NCBI RefSeq assembly: GCF_014133895.1
Contig: NC_050727.1
Span: 1,116,001-1,180,000, forward strand
From: Torulaspora globosa
Lineage: Eukaryota > Ascomycota > Saccharomycetes > Saccharomycetales > Saccharomycetaceae
Direction: 5' to 3'
DNA length: 64,000 nt
The position numbers and the translations under genes are program-made. Of this stretch, positions 8,849 through 16,787 are shown in pieces. Numbering within the stretch: position 1 is the stretch's first letter; every line of letters begins with the position of its first letter. A model generated the notes under the pieces. The model did not search any database. It worked only from the letters and a program-made list of their open reading frames with translations, and was not told the DNA's origin.

Positions 8849-9760
8849 ATGCAGAGAAAGAGGTTCAGGGTGTTGAAGGACGGTGAGAAGCCACTTCAAA
8901 CCAAGACGACGAACGTTAGGACGGCACTGCCGGATCCGGTGGTTGAAAGACCTGCAAGTAAGAAGATATCTGTAAGCTCAAGGAAACGCAAGGCAGCCTC
9001 GGGACAAGGCCCCGATAAGAGAAAGAAACGCAGTCCCTCGACGTTGTTTGATTCTGAGGATGTCCGAATCAAGGTGATGGATCCTAGTAATGACTTGAAG
9101 AAGATCAACGGCGCCCGCTGCACTGAGAGCGAGCTTGAGGAGAGGTCGCCACCTGGGCGGCTATCGTCGGTTGAGGAGGAAGAGAATTCTCTCCAGATAG
9201 AGGACTTTGATCAGCCTCCTCAGTCGACCTCTACGCCAGTGCTGCAGCCCGCAAACAGGTACCGAGAAGAGGGAAACAGCAGCCTTTTTCTGGTGAACCA
9301 GCCAGGTTTCATATCTCCGGTTCTTTATCAGCCCAATGCCTATGTCTACCCAGGAGGCTCTCCGCAAGGCTCGCCGTTCATCAGCAGGCCCTTCGTGGAG
9401 CAGAATGGATACCCAATACCGCTGTTTGCTGGAGATTTTCAATACACGCCGTCGCAACCGCCGCCAGTGGCAAGGCTGCCGGATGATTCTCACTTATACG
9501 GATACGATCCTCATAGGGGATCGATGAGCAAGCAAGGCCCGAGATATCAGACAACGTATCCGATGGACAATATCGGATATCAGCCGTATCGACTGCATTG
9601 CTATTCAAGAAGCACTCGGCCTGTGCTCTACCGCGATACTGTCTTCCCAGGCAGCAGCAATACGGGAAGCTATAAATCTAGCGGCGGAGAAGCTACATAT
9701 CCAGATAGCAGTCAGAGCCTGAAAAGGTCTGGCAGAGGCGGTAGTGAAGCATTTTCATAA
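8849..9760 (+). CDS. SPO13: Probable Spo13, meiosis I regulator
   Basis: 303 residues with little recognisable fold. The assignment rests mainly on position: in S. cerevisiae SPO13 follows VPS29 and ARD1 (YHR012-014), and here the ORF follows VPS29, ARD1 and TRS31. The length is close to S. cerevisiae Spo13 (291). The N-terminus QRKRFRVLK is basic and, as I remember it, resembles the start of the S. cerevisiae protein. Clusters of Lys/Arg (about residues 38-61) look like a nuclear localisation signal. A Ser-Thr-Pro at 128-130 could be a polo-box docking site, in line with the known Spo13-Cdc5 interaction. The C-terminal half is Tyr/Pro/Ser-rich and probably disordered. Confidence 0.58.
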   Translation: MQRKRFRVLKDGEKPLQTKTTNVRTALPDPVVERPASKKISVSSRKRKAASGQGPDKRKKRSPSTLFDSEDVRIKVMDPSNDLKKINGARCTESELEERSPPGRLSSVEEEENSLQIEDFDQPPQSTSTPVLQPANRYREEGNSSLFLVNQPGFISPVLYQPNAYVYPGGSPQGSPFISRPFVEQNGYPIPLFAGDFQYTPSQPPPVARLPDDSHLYGYDPHRGSMSKQGPRYQTTYPMDNIGYQPYRLHCYSRSTRPVLYRDTVFPGSSNTGSYKSSGGEATYPDSSQSLKRSGRGGSEAFS

Positions 9761-9960
9761 TTTTTTGCTTGGCGACGGCAGCCATAACTGTTACAATCAA
9801 TTCGGCCAGCGTTGAACAAGACATAAAAACATGCAGTTTATTAAAAGTTCAGAACTGGACTGATCAGCAGGTTAGCATACATATCATGCAGTACTCGAAG
9901 TTGAAAAGATTGGCATTCAATGCAGATTGGTGCTGTTTATTGAAGTGAGAAAAAAAAATT

Positions 9961-10042
9961 CGACAACTGCAGGACTCGAACCTGCGCGGGCAGAGCCCAA
10001 AAGATTTCTAATCTTTCGCCTTAACCACTCGGCCAAGTTGCC
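9961..10042 (-). tRNA. tRNA-Ser (anticodon AGA)
   Basis: Read on the minus strand from 10042, the sequence begins GGCAACTTGGCCGAGTGG and forms a type II tRNA of 82 nt. It has a seven-base acceptor stem (GGCAACT with AGTTGTC), an anticodon loop with AGA inside the stem GATT/AATC, a variable arm GGGCTCTGCCC, and the T loop GGTTCGAGTCC. A T-run on the transcribed strand (9958 down to 9950) follows as pol III terminator. It has no intron and decodes UCU/UCC. Confidence 0.97.
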
Positions 10043-10650
10043 ATACTTTATTTGAAACTTGATGTTATCTTTAAATTCCATACCAATCCAAACTGCCCAT
10101 CCAAACTGCCCATTGCATCAAGCGACACGCTTTTCAGTGAGTTGTTCTTGCTGGTCATTCAACGTCCGACTGTCCAGTGGCTTGATGAGACGATGCTTCG
10201 CAACAATCCTCGAATGTCCTGCTACGGCTACCCAAGGTAGGTACGAAAGGCACCCCAGCTCGCTTGTGGAAGATGCGTATAAGGGTTAAAACACATAGAA
10301 TCCCTAGAGCTTTTCCACGAATGAACGTAACTTCATTGAATAATGTTATGGCCGTCGTAGCGTAAGACGTCGAGCAAGCGGTGCGACATTCGGTGCATCG
10401 GCTATCTGATAGGCAGCATATCATCCGACTTCAGCAATTCTAAAAGGGTCACAGCGAATCACCATATTGCACGGCGAATCCAAATTCCACTTTTCATGGG
10501 TTCTTTTATATGGTCTCATGAAGGGCCTTGTTTGTTATATGGTTTGACGGAACGAAAAGACAAAGAGCGAGACAACACCTTTTCAACTATACATTTTAAC
10601 AACGCAAGAAAGAGGCCTCCAGCCTTCGGTGTACTGGTTGTTAGCTGTTG
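10043..10650. other. Intergenic region between tRNA-Ser and AHC1
   Basis: About 600 bases holding the AHC1 promoter and the tRNA upstream flank. Only short unconvincing ORFs are present. Near 10085-10115 there is a short imperfect direct repeat, with AACTGCCCATCC followed by AAACTGCCCATTG. No LTR-like TG...CA ends were seen. Gene order relative to S. cerevisiae changes across this spacer. Confidence 0.5.
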
Positions 10651-12423
10651 ATGGAAAATCAGAACAGAGCTGCTACGCTCCATAAGTCATTGGGTTCCTC
10701 TAACAACATGGATTCAGGAAAAGAAGTGCCAACTCAAGTTATATTTATGGATACGCATGATTTGCCACCTAGGACTGATACACATCCCGCATCTTCCGGC
10801 TACTATCAAGTGGCGACACCCAAGTCTCCTCACGAGCTCATTTTAGATGATCAGGACATGGCCCTAGCGAGCCATGGAAACTTGCACAACCCTGGTGACC
10901 GTGGTCATGACGGTTGTGGGAGCTCCGTATTGGGGAGATTAGCAGGCGAAAGCGAAGAAACAGAGAGATTGAAATATGAGACTGCCAAGAGCGAGATCTT
11001 AGAGAAACTACATCTACAAACTCTTATTAGTCACAAGGAAACACAAAGGATCGAGCGTGAAATCAAGAGGGTGGACGCCCAAATGAAACTTTTGGAAACA
11101 CTTCATGATGACAAGGAGTTGTTATCCAAAATTGAAGAACATCATGAGCGACTGAATAATGAAGCAAAGAGACAAATGTCGGGAGCAGACGCAATATATA
11201 GTTCATCGGGGTACGTGGCGGATAGCTCATCAATGTCATCTTTTGCAAACTATTCCATGAACTCACCGCTCTCCGCTAGCAGCACAATACCAACGCATCA
11301 CTATCATACAAGAAGCAAGAGTAGTGGAAACGTGGCAGAAGTTCCTCACTTGCGACCTGCTAATTCGGCTATCATCGACCTGAGATTAGCTGGCTCGAAA
11401 TCCATACCGTCAATTACAGACTCTAACTCCAACCCTGACGTCCACGCTTTCAGACCGAACCAGATGAACTTGCATCACAGAAGGAATTACAGCAGCACTT
11501 GCTTGACAAGTAATAGCGGTGTTGTCGGCAAAACTGAGAACAACGAAGCCATATTTAGGAGATATGACGGTATATTAGTTGTCATTAACTGTTCGTTCTG
11601 CACAAGAAGCGGATTCACATCAGCACAAGGTATCGTGAATCATGTGAGATTAAAGCATGGTAAGACTTACTCCAGCCAGCCGCTTGCCGTGCTGAACAAT
11701 CAGAAAATACTTGAAGACAGCAAGCAGGATCCTAAAGTGCTTGAGAAGTTCAAAGAGATGGGAATGGATCCACTCAAGGAATATCTTCCCTCTGAAATAG
11801 CAATACCATTTTCCGCACCGAAAACTAGCCATAGAGAGCCAAGTCCTAAGGACGCAGGAATAAGGAGCGAACATGCACCTGAAAAAGTCAATAAACCTCG
11901 CGCCACGAAACACTTGGAGAAACTGTACAACAAGGAAGATTTCAAAGATCTGGTAGAAATGGTAAAAGACGCTTCCAAAGATCTGGAGGAAGTCCTTAAA
12001 CAACCTAGTCCCGACAACAGTGATAGCGAAGAAGTCGAAAATAGCAAAAAACTGGAATCAGAGGCAGATTGTGCAGACGCATCACCTGCTGTTGGCGAAA
12101 CGCCCAGTTCTGACTCATCTTTCAAGCCGCAATCGGCTCATTCAAGTTCCTCTCAGGTCAAAATCGAAAATAATGAAGAAGTATCCACACCAACCCCATC
12201 GCCACCAGTAAAGGAAACTATAGCGCTCAGGAAAAGCCAAAGAAAGCGCAAGGATGAGGAACGAGACTTCGAGAAAGACCTGAAGGAGAGGCAACGTCCA
12301 GCAGAGAAGAAGGTTCGACCTGACGTGCTGGCTCTGCAGACCGTCCCAGAGCATGAAAAAAGATCTTCGCACTACAATCTGCGAGCCAAATCCAAACTGC
12401 GAAGCAACAACAACTTCTTGTAA
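10651..12423 (+). CDS. AHC1: Ahc1, zinc-finger subunit of the ADA histone acetyltransferase complex
   Basis: 590 residues (566 in S. cerevisiae). Ahc1 is specific to the ADA form of the Gcn5 complex and is needed for its integrity. A coiled-coil region with many Glu/Lys (about residues 105-175) precedes a Ser-rich stretch. A single C2H2-like finger spans about residues 314-336 (C314, C317, H331, H336), inside NCSFCTRSGFTSAQGIVNHV, followed by a lysine-rich acidic tail ending in basic clusters. The start is the ATG at 10651, directly after an in-frame TTG. AHC1 and DDL1 are also neighbours in S. cerevisiae (YOR023C, YOR022C). Confidence 0.85.
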   Translation: MENQNRAATLHKSLGSSNNMDSGKEVPTQVIFMDTHDLPPRTDTHPASSGYYQVATPKSPHELILDDQDMALASHGNLHNPGDRGHDGCGSSVLGRLAGESEETERLKYETAKSEILEKLHLQTLISHKETQRIEREIKRVDAQMKLLETLHDDKELLSKIEEHHERLNNEAKRQMSGADAIYSSSGYVADSSSMSSFANYSMNSPLSASSTIPTHHYHTRSKSSGNVAEVPHLRPANSAIIDLRLAGSKSIPSITDSNSNPDVHAFRPNQMNLHHRRNYSSTCLTSNSGVVGKTENNEAIFRRYDGILVVINCSFCTRSGFTSAQGIVNHVRLKHGKTYSSQPLAVLNNQKILEDSKQDPKVLEKFKEMGMDPLKEYLPSEIAIPFSAPKTSHREPSPKDAGIRSEHAPEKVNKPRATKHLEKLYNKEDFKDLVEMVKDASKDLEEVLKQPSPDNSDSEEVENSKKLESEADCADASPAVGETPSSDSSFKPQSAHSSSSQVKIENNEEVSTPTPSPPVKETIALRKSQRKRKDEERDFEKDLKERQRPAEKKVRPDVLALQTVPEHEKRSSHYNLRAKSKLRSNNNFL

Positions 12424-12706
12424 GTATCCATAAGTAGCCAGCGTGAAGCAATTTTCGGCGATCATGAAAGTTTTGGTCGTGAAGGCCAAGCTTGCGAATA
12501 CAATGCGATCAGTTTGGATAGGAACAAGAATGCTCAGCTAGTCGAGAACTGATATAATCGAGGCTTAAAGCACTATCTGAGGTCTTCAGCTTTCCGTCCG
12601 TTGTAAACACGTGCACAGTCTCTAGCTTTAAGGTCCTGAACATTTGAGGGTCTTGAAGAGACAGCTCACTGAGCTGACGAACTACAACTGCTGAGTGGGT
12701 GTTAGA

Positions 12707-14689
12707 ATGCTTCGAAGGCCGTTAACATGTCTAATACGATCTCAAAGAAGCTTTGGCTCCACCATTGTTATTCGTACAGCTAAACGCTGTCCTGTTCTAT
12801 GGTATTATGCATCGGACGTGCCGCTTACCAAACCACACGATCCCAGCTACAAACCTGGCAAGCCGGCTTCAAAGTTCGTCAAATTCTCAGTTAGTGACTG
12901 TGAAAGATTAGAGAGGGCTTTTCAGGGTTGGAAGGAATCACAGCGCAAATTGGAAGATGTTGTGAGCGTTCCAGTGAACGAGGACTTCCTGTTCCAAGTT
13001 GATGTTCCCAAGATGGAACTCAAGTCAACATATTGGCGCGGCCCTACTTATGAAGTGCGTCGCGGCGTGTGGTTTGATAGTTCTAATGTCCCTTTGCCCA
13101 GCGAAGTTACTGCTGAGCTAGAGCTGTACTATCTGAAGCTAAACTTCAAGTCTGATGATGAGAATGCACAGGACGTGTTCAAACTCTCCCACAGATATGG
13201 GGAATACAAGCTTGTTGTGTTTACTGACCAGAAAACAGCTTACTTGCTACCACACCTTGATGGTGGAGACCTACAGTTGAAGCTTCTGAGAGCGAACATT
13301 GGTGCTCTTCAAGGTGAGAAAATCACCAGAGCAGGCGATGATGGTAGTCCTCCAATGGATGTTGCTGCAGCTGCTAAGAAGAAAATCGAAAATGGCATAC
13401 AAAGCAAGGCTGCACAGTTAGGCAACATCTCCGACTTGATCAGCTGGGAACTGCCCGGTGTTTTTGGGATGACGAAGGATAAGGACACAGAAAAAGGAAC
13501 CGATGATGGCTCAAATGTGCTCAAAAGAGAGATCGAGACTGATTACGATAGTCAAGCCACTACTTCTCGCCGCAAGGTCGACCATTTAGTATTTTGCGTA
13601 CATGGTATTGGTCAGACTCTCGGTAAGAAGTACGAGTATGTTAACTTCACGCACACAGTCAATGTGCTACGATCCAACCTAAAGAAGGTCTACAGCGAGT
13701 CTAAACAATTGAAAAACCTGAACAAAGAAAGGGGAGCAGACGATTGGAAGAACAACTGTGGTATTCAAGTTTTACCTATTACCTGGAGACATACAATAGG
13801 TTTCCAAACCGATGCCACTAAACCGAATGACGAGTACCCTGAACTACCGACTCTAGCAGACATAACTTTAAATGGCATACTGGGACTACGAAGGCTTCTG
13901 GGAGATATCGCTCTTGATATCTTACTGTATGACGAACCATTCTACAGAGAACGCATACTTTCGGAAGTTCACAGACATTTGAATGATGTGTACCGTCTCT
14001 ACAGAGAAAGAAATCCGGAATTCAATGGCGACGTTCACCTTATTGGCCACTCACTGGGAAGCTTGATCCTTTTTGACATTTTATGTGAGCAGGATAAGTA
14101 CAGATTAGACTTCAGTGTGAAGAACTACTACTGCATTGGTTCGCCTATTGGTGTCTTCAAGTTAATCCAGAGAACAAAGATTCAGGCCGCTTGTGAAGAA
14201 GAACGGAAATCCTCTGCAAATGTTCAAAAACCGAAGTGCGAGAACTTGTATAACCTGTTTCACATTTGCGATCCGATATCGTACAGAATAGAGCCTTTGG
14301 TGGATTTATCTATGGCGCAATATCAACCTGCTATCATTAGTCACTGGTCTACGGGAGAGGGCATTGCATCTCGGGTGATGGAGATTGGAGGAAGTATATT
14401 AAAAGACATTCCCGGCGCAGCCATTAAAGGTGGTAATACGAAAAAGGATAAGTCGATGTTGCCACTAGACGTAGCGCAGCGATTAATGAACCTGAATCAT
14501 ACCGGCCGCCTCGATTATTCTTTAACACCTGGTTTTCTGGAAGTGGACATCATATCTGCGGCGAAGGCTCATGTGTCATATTTTGAAGATCTCGATGTAG
14601 CCGGATTTATTCTGAAGGAGATGCTGAGCAAGCACAATAGAAGGCACCATGTCATTGTAACCAAAGAGAACCTCCCATCCATTGACTAG
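12707..14689 (+). CDS. DDL1: Ddl1, mitochondrial DDHD-domain phospholipase
   Basis: 660 residues. Ddl1 is a DDHD-domain phospholipase A1-type enzyme located in mitochondria. The N-terminus is rich in Arg and Ser with few acids, as in a presequence. The lipase core shows VFCVHGIG at the oxyanion strand and the nucleophile elbow GHSLGS at residues 447-452 (Ser449). The C-terminal DDHD region holds NLFHICDPISYRIEP and the final HVSYFEDLDV, supplying Asp and His residues of the domain signature. The ATG at 12707 was chosen over an in-frame GTG 12 bases upstream. A CACGTG lies about 100 bases upstream of the gene. Confidence 0.9.
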   Translation: MLRRPLTCLIRSQRSFGSTIVIRTAKRCPVLWYYASDVPLTKPHDPSYKPGKPASKFVKFSVSDCERLERAFQGWKESQRKLEDVVSVPVNEDFLFQVDVPKMELKSTYWRGPTYEVRRGVWFDSSNVPLPSEVTAELELYYLKLNFKSDDENAQDVFKLSHRYGEYKLVVFTDQKTAYLLPHLDGGDLQLKLLRANIGALQGEKITRAGDDGSPPMDVAAAAKKKIENGIQSKAAQLGNISDLISWELPGVFGMTKDKDTEKGTDDGSNVLKREIETDYDSQATTSRRKVDHLVFCVHGIGQTLGKKYEYVNFTHTVNVLRSNLKKVYSESKQLKNLNKERGADDWKNNCGIQVLPITWRHTIGFQTDATKPNDEYPELPTLADITLNGILGLRRLLGDIALDILLYDEPFYRERILSEVHRHLNDVYRLYRERNPEFNGDVHLIGHSLGSLILFDILCEQDKYRLDFSVKNYYCIGSPIGVFKLIQRTKIQAACEEERKSSANVQKPKCENLYNLFHICDPISYRIEPLVDLSMAQYQPAIISHWSTGEGIASRVMEIGGSILKDIPGAAIKGGNTKKDKSMLPLDVAQRLMNLNHTGRLDYSLTPGFLEVDIISAAKAHVSYFEDLDVAGFILKEMLSKHNRRHHVIVTKENLPSID

Positions 14690-14827
14690 TAGGAATGGTT
14701 CCGAGTGAGAACTTCGTGTCTGATGATTTTTCATTTTTCATAAGAGGTCACTTTAATCAAAGCTCAAAGAGGCCATCGGCTCATTGCTCTACCACCAGAT
14801 TTAACCATACGAAGCATTCTATTGGCC

Positions 14828-15466
14828 ATGAAATACATCATTGAGCATATGGAACCGGAGTTCAGCGAGTGGGTTACTCTAGAGTATGCTCAGATCATCC
14901 GCGACATAGGTGCGGACAACCTAATATTGTCATCGTTGCCTGAAGGCACCACGGCGAACGACATCCCAGCAAAGCTACTTCACATGGGCCTAAAATGGAC
15001 CACCAAGGACTTGAACCACTTGACCGAAGCGTTTACCGATCTGGAACCCCTAAGGAACCAAAGGGTATGCCTTTTGGACCCCAGAGCGGACCAGGACCTT
15101 CAGCCAGGCGAGTCGTCAAAGTTTGACTTTTTCGTCTTCGGCGGAATCCTCGGCGATCATCCGCCAAGGGACCGCACAACCGAGATCAAACTTGCATACC
15201 CTGATCTAGTGGTTGGCAGAAGGCTCGGCGACAAACAGATGACGACGGACACTGCAATCAGAACCACTCAATTGATTATCGAAAACCAACAGAATTTCCA
15301 AGACATCAAATTCATCGATTATCCCGAATTCAGATTCAACAAAAATGAAGCGATTGAGATGCCCTTCAGATACGTTCTGGACGCCAGAGGAGACCCTATC
15401 CTCCCAGACGGCATGCTTGCACTCATCAAAAGAGATTCTGAACAAAGTTTAGACGACTTACTCTAG
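14828..15466 (+). CDS. SFM1: Sfm1, SPOUT-family protein arginine methyltransferase for Rps3
   Basis: 212 residues against 213 in S. cerevisiae. Sfm1 monomethylates an arginine of ribosomal protein Rps3 and is unusual in being a SPOUT-fold protein methyltransferase. Conserved family stretches are visible: the N-terminal KYIIEHMEPEFSEWVTLEY, VCLLDPRA, the glycine-rich FDFFVFGGILGDHPPRDRT that contributes to the knotted SAM site, and ALIKRDSEQS at the C-terminus. The ATG at 14828 was chosen over an in-frame TTG 6 bases upstream. It lies between DDL1 and MCO10, the order of YOR022C to YOR020W-A. Confidence 0.95.
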   Translation: MKYIIEHMEPEFSEWVTLEYAQIIRDIGADNLILSSLPEGTTANDIPAKLLHMGLKWTTKDLNHLTEAFTDLEPLRNQRVCLLDPRADQDLQPGESSKFDFFVFGGILGDHPPRDRTTEIKLAYPDLVVGRRLGDKQMTTDTAIRTTQLIIENQQNFQDIKFIDYPEFRFNKNEAIEMPFRYVLDARGDPILPDGMLALIKRDSEQSLDDLL

Positions 15467-15513
15467 ATTACCTTCCTATCTATGTGAGCAACCGAAGTCG
15501 CGTGACACGAAAC

Positions 15514-15738
15514 CTATTTCTCTTCAACGTTTGAATCTTTACCAAGAAACTCCTTCAACACCTCTTCAACATTGATTTCCTCGCCGTCCCTGACCGAATC
15601 AGATGCAACCGGGCCTTTCTCTTGCTGACCATTACTTCCGAGTCCAAAGTAAACACCGGCTCCCGTGGCTGCCAGTGTCCCAATGGCCAATATATGGGGC
15701 TTCACGGACATTCCGAGTATTTTGTAAGCGGGAGACAT
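15514..15738 (-). CDS. MCO10: Mco10, small ATP synthase-associated protein related to subunit k
   Basis: A 74-residue protein. The N-terminal pattern (Y-K-I-L-G-M, then VKPHILAIGTLAATGAGVYF) is shared with yeast F1Fo-ATP synthase subunit k (Atp19) and its relative Mco10 (YOR020W-A). It gives one membrane helix near residues 15-34. The rest is acidic and ends in a short helix (VEEVLKEFLGK). The position between SFM1 and HSP10 on the opposite strand matches YOR020W-A exactly. Because this lineage did not pass through the genome duplication, Atp19 itself should be sought elsewhere before fixing the name. The ATG at 15738 was preferred to an in-frame TTG upstream. Confidence 0.82.
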   Translation of the reverse strand: MSPAYKILGMSVKPHILAIGTLAATGAGVYFGLGSNGQQEKGPVASDSVRDGEEINVEEVLKEFLGKDSNVEEK

Positions 15739-15845
15739 CAATATCAATATTCTTTACTCCTCCCTCTTCCGCTTACTATAATCAACTTACCACGTCTTAA
15801 AGTGTCGAACTGAAGGCTTCCTTTATAAAGCTTGAGAAATACATG

Positions 15846-15851
15846 CACGTG
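15846..15851 (+). promoter_or_regulatory. CACGTG E-box (MCO10-proximal)
   Basis: The flanking bases read GCACGTGACC, which fits the Cbf1-type preference (CACGTGAC). It is about 110 bases upstream of the MCO10 start. Confidence 0.45.
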
Positions 15852-16226
15852 ACCACTATAATTACTTGAAGGTACGAGACTGTTCCTGTGAACAGCGTGG
15901 TAAAGCCCGCCATCTTAATGTGAACGGCGAAAAGGAGGTGCTATGTGATTCTTGTTTGAGCAAGGTCCCACTGCGCAAGCTAGCAGGTTCATCTCGGAAA
16001 GCAGTGGCCGATTTTTATATCTGTTTTTGGGTATCAGAGAGTCATCCAACTCTAAAACTGTTACAAGAAAAGGCGGAAGGAAAGTTGGTAGAGGCAGACG
16101 GTTAGTAAGAGAAGGAAGCCGCGCGAAAAGAATCCTCTCACTGTGCAGTTTGGCTGTATCTGACCAATCGGCTGCCGGTGGGGGCGGGTAATTTGCATGC
16201 AGCGGACAAATGGCATGGTTTTAAAA

Positions 16227-16262
16227 TCACGTGATAAACGTATAAAACGACACGAACACGTG
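16227..16262 (+). promoter_or_regulatory. Paired CACGTG E-boxes with TATA-like element upstream of HSP10
   Basis: The first box is the perfect palindrome TCACGTGA (16227-16234). The second (16257-16262) reads ACACGTGACA. TATAAAA lies between them at 16241-16247. Both boxes fit Cbf1-type or Pho4-type binding; which factor uses them cannot be told from sequence. Confidence 0.5.
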
Positions 16263-16280
16263 ACAACGTACAAGGTGATG

Positions 16281-16296
16281 GAACATTCCAGAATTT
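16281..16296 (+). promoter_or_regulatory. Heat-shock element upstream of HSP10
   Basis: GAACATTCCAGAATTTC contains three alternating five-base units (nGAAn, nTTCn, nGAAn) followed by a further TTC-like unit, as expected for Hsf1 binding. It lies about 100 bases upstream of the HSP10 ATG. Confidence 0.8.
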
Positions 16297-16395
16297 CGGC
16301 ATTTAAATAGACTTAAGACTATAAGAAGGTTTAATCAGTAAGCTGTTCAAGGCTGGAAGGCGAGCATTGTCCTGAAAGACCGAGATTGATATACC

Positions 16396-16719
16396 ATGTC
16401 TGGGCTATTGAAATCTGCGAAATCCATTGTTCCATTGCTTGATCGTGTGCTTGTCCAGCGTGTCAAAGCTGAGGCAAAAACCGCCTCTGGGTTGTACTTG
16501 CCAGAAAAGAACGTGGAAAAGTTAAACCAAGGTAAAGTCTTGGCCGTCGGACCGGGTTTCACTGATGCTAATGGCAACAAGGTGACTCCTCAGGTCAAGG
16601 TTGGGGATAATGTCTTGATTCCACAGTATGGGGGTTCCGCCATCAAATTGGCTGGCGATGAAGAAGTAATCCTCTTCAGAGACTCTGAGATCTTGGCCAA
16701 GATCAATCCAGATGTGTGA
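16396..16719 (+). CDS. HSP10: Hsp10, mitochondrial co-chaperonin (GroES type)
   Basis: 107 residues against 106 in S. cerevisiae. It caps Hsp60 in the mitochondrial matrix. Family sequence is clear throughout: KSIVPLLDRVLVQRVKAE, the mobile loop TASGLYLPEK, VLAVGPGF, VKVGDNVLIPQYGG and the C-terminal EVILFRDSEILAKI. As in other mitochondrial Hsp10s, the N-terminus itself serves as targeting signal. The upstream heat-shock element fits Hsf1 control. The convergent neighbour PRP3 ends 68 bases downstream. Confidence 0.98.
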   Translation: MSGLLKSAKSIVPLLDRVLVQRVKAEAKTASGLYLPEKNVEKLNQGKVLAVGPGFTDANGNKVTPQVKVGDNVLIPQYGGSAIKLAGDEEVILFRDSEILAKINPDV

Positions 16720-16787
16720 GTGTGCCACCCTACAGGTGGCGGTGAAAGCATTGCCTGTAAATAGGAAGATAGCGTACATAGCGCAAC

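Larger units (their letters stand above)
15739..16395. other. Divergent promoter region between MCO10 and HSP10
   Basis: About 650 bases with no convincing gene. It carries three CACGTG motifs (15846-15851, 16228-16233, 16257-16262), a TATA-like element (16241-16247) and a heat-shock element (16281-16296), the last two close to HSP10. Confidence 0.6.

Noticed and set aside
10043..10650. Possible solo LTR next to the tRNA-Ser gene
   Set aside because: tRNA flanks are favoured Ty targets, but no terminal TG...CA repeat, target duplication or LTR-like sequence was seen.
15993..16262. Possible point centromere (CDEI-like CACGTGA with a TTTCCGA sequence nearby)
   Set aside because: Spacing between the elements is far too long, there is no 80-90 base AT-rich CDEII, and the locus is not near a known centromere in S. 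cerevisiae gene order.
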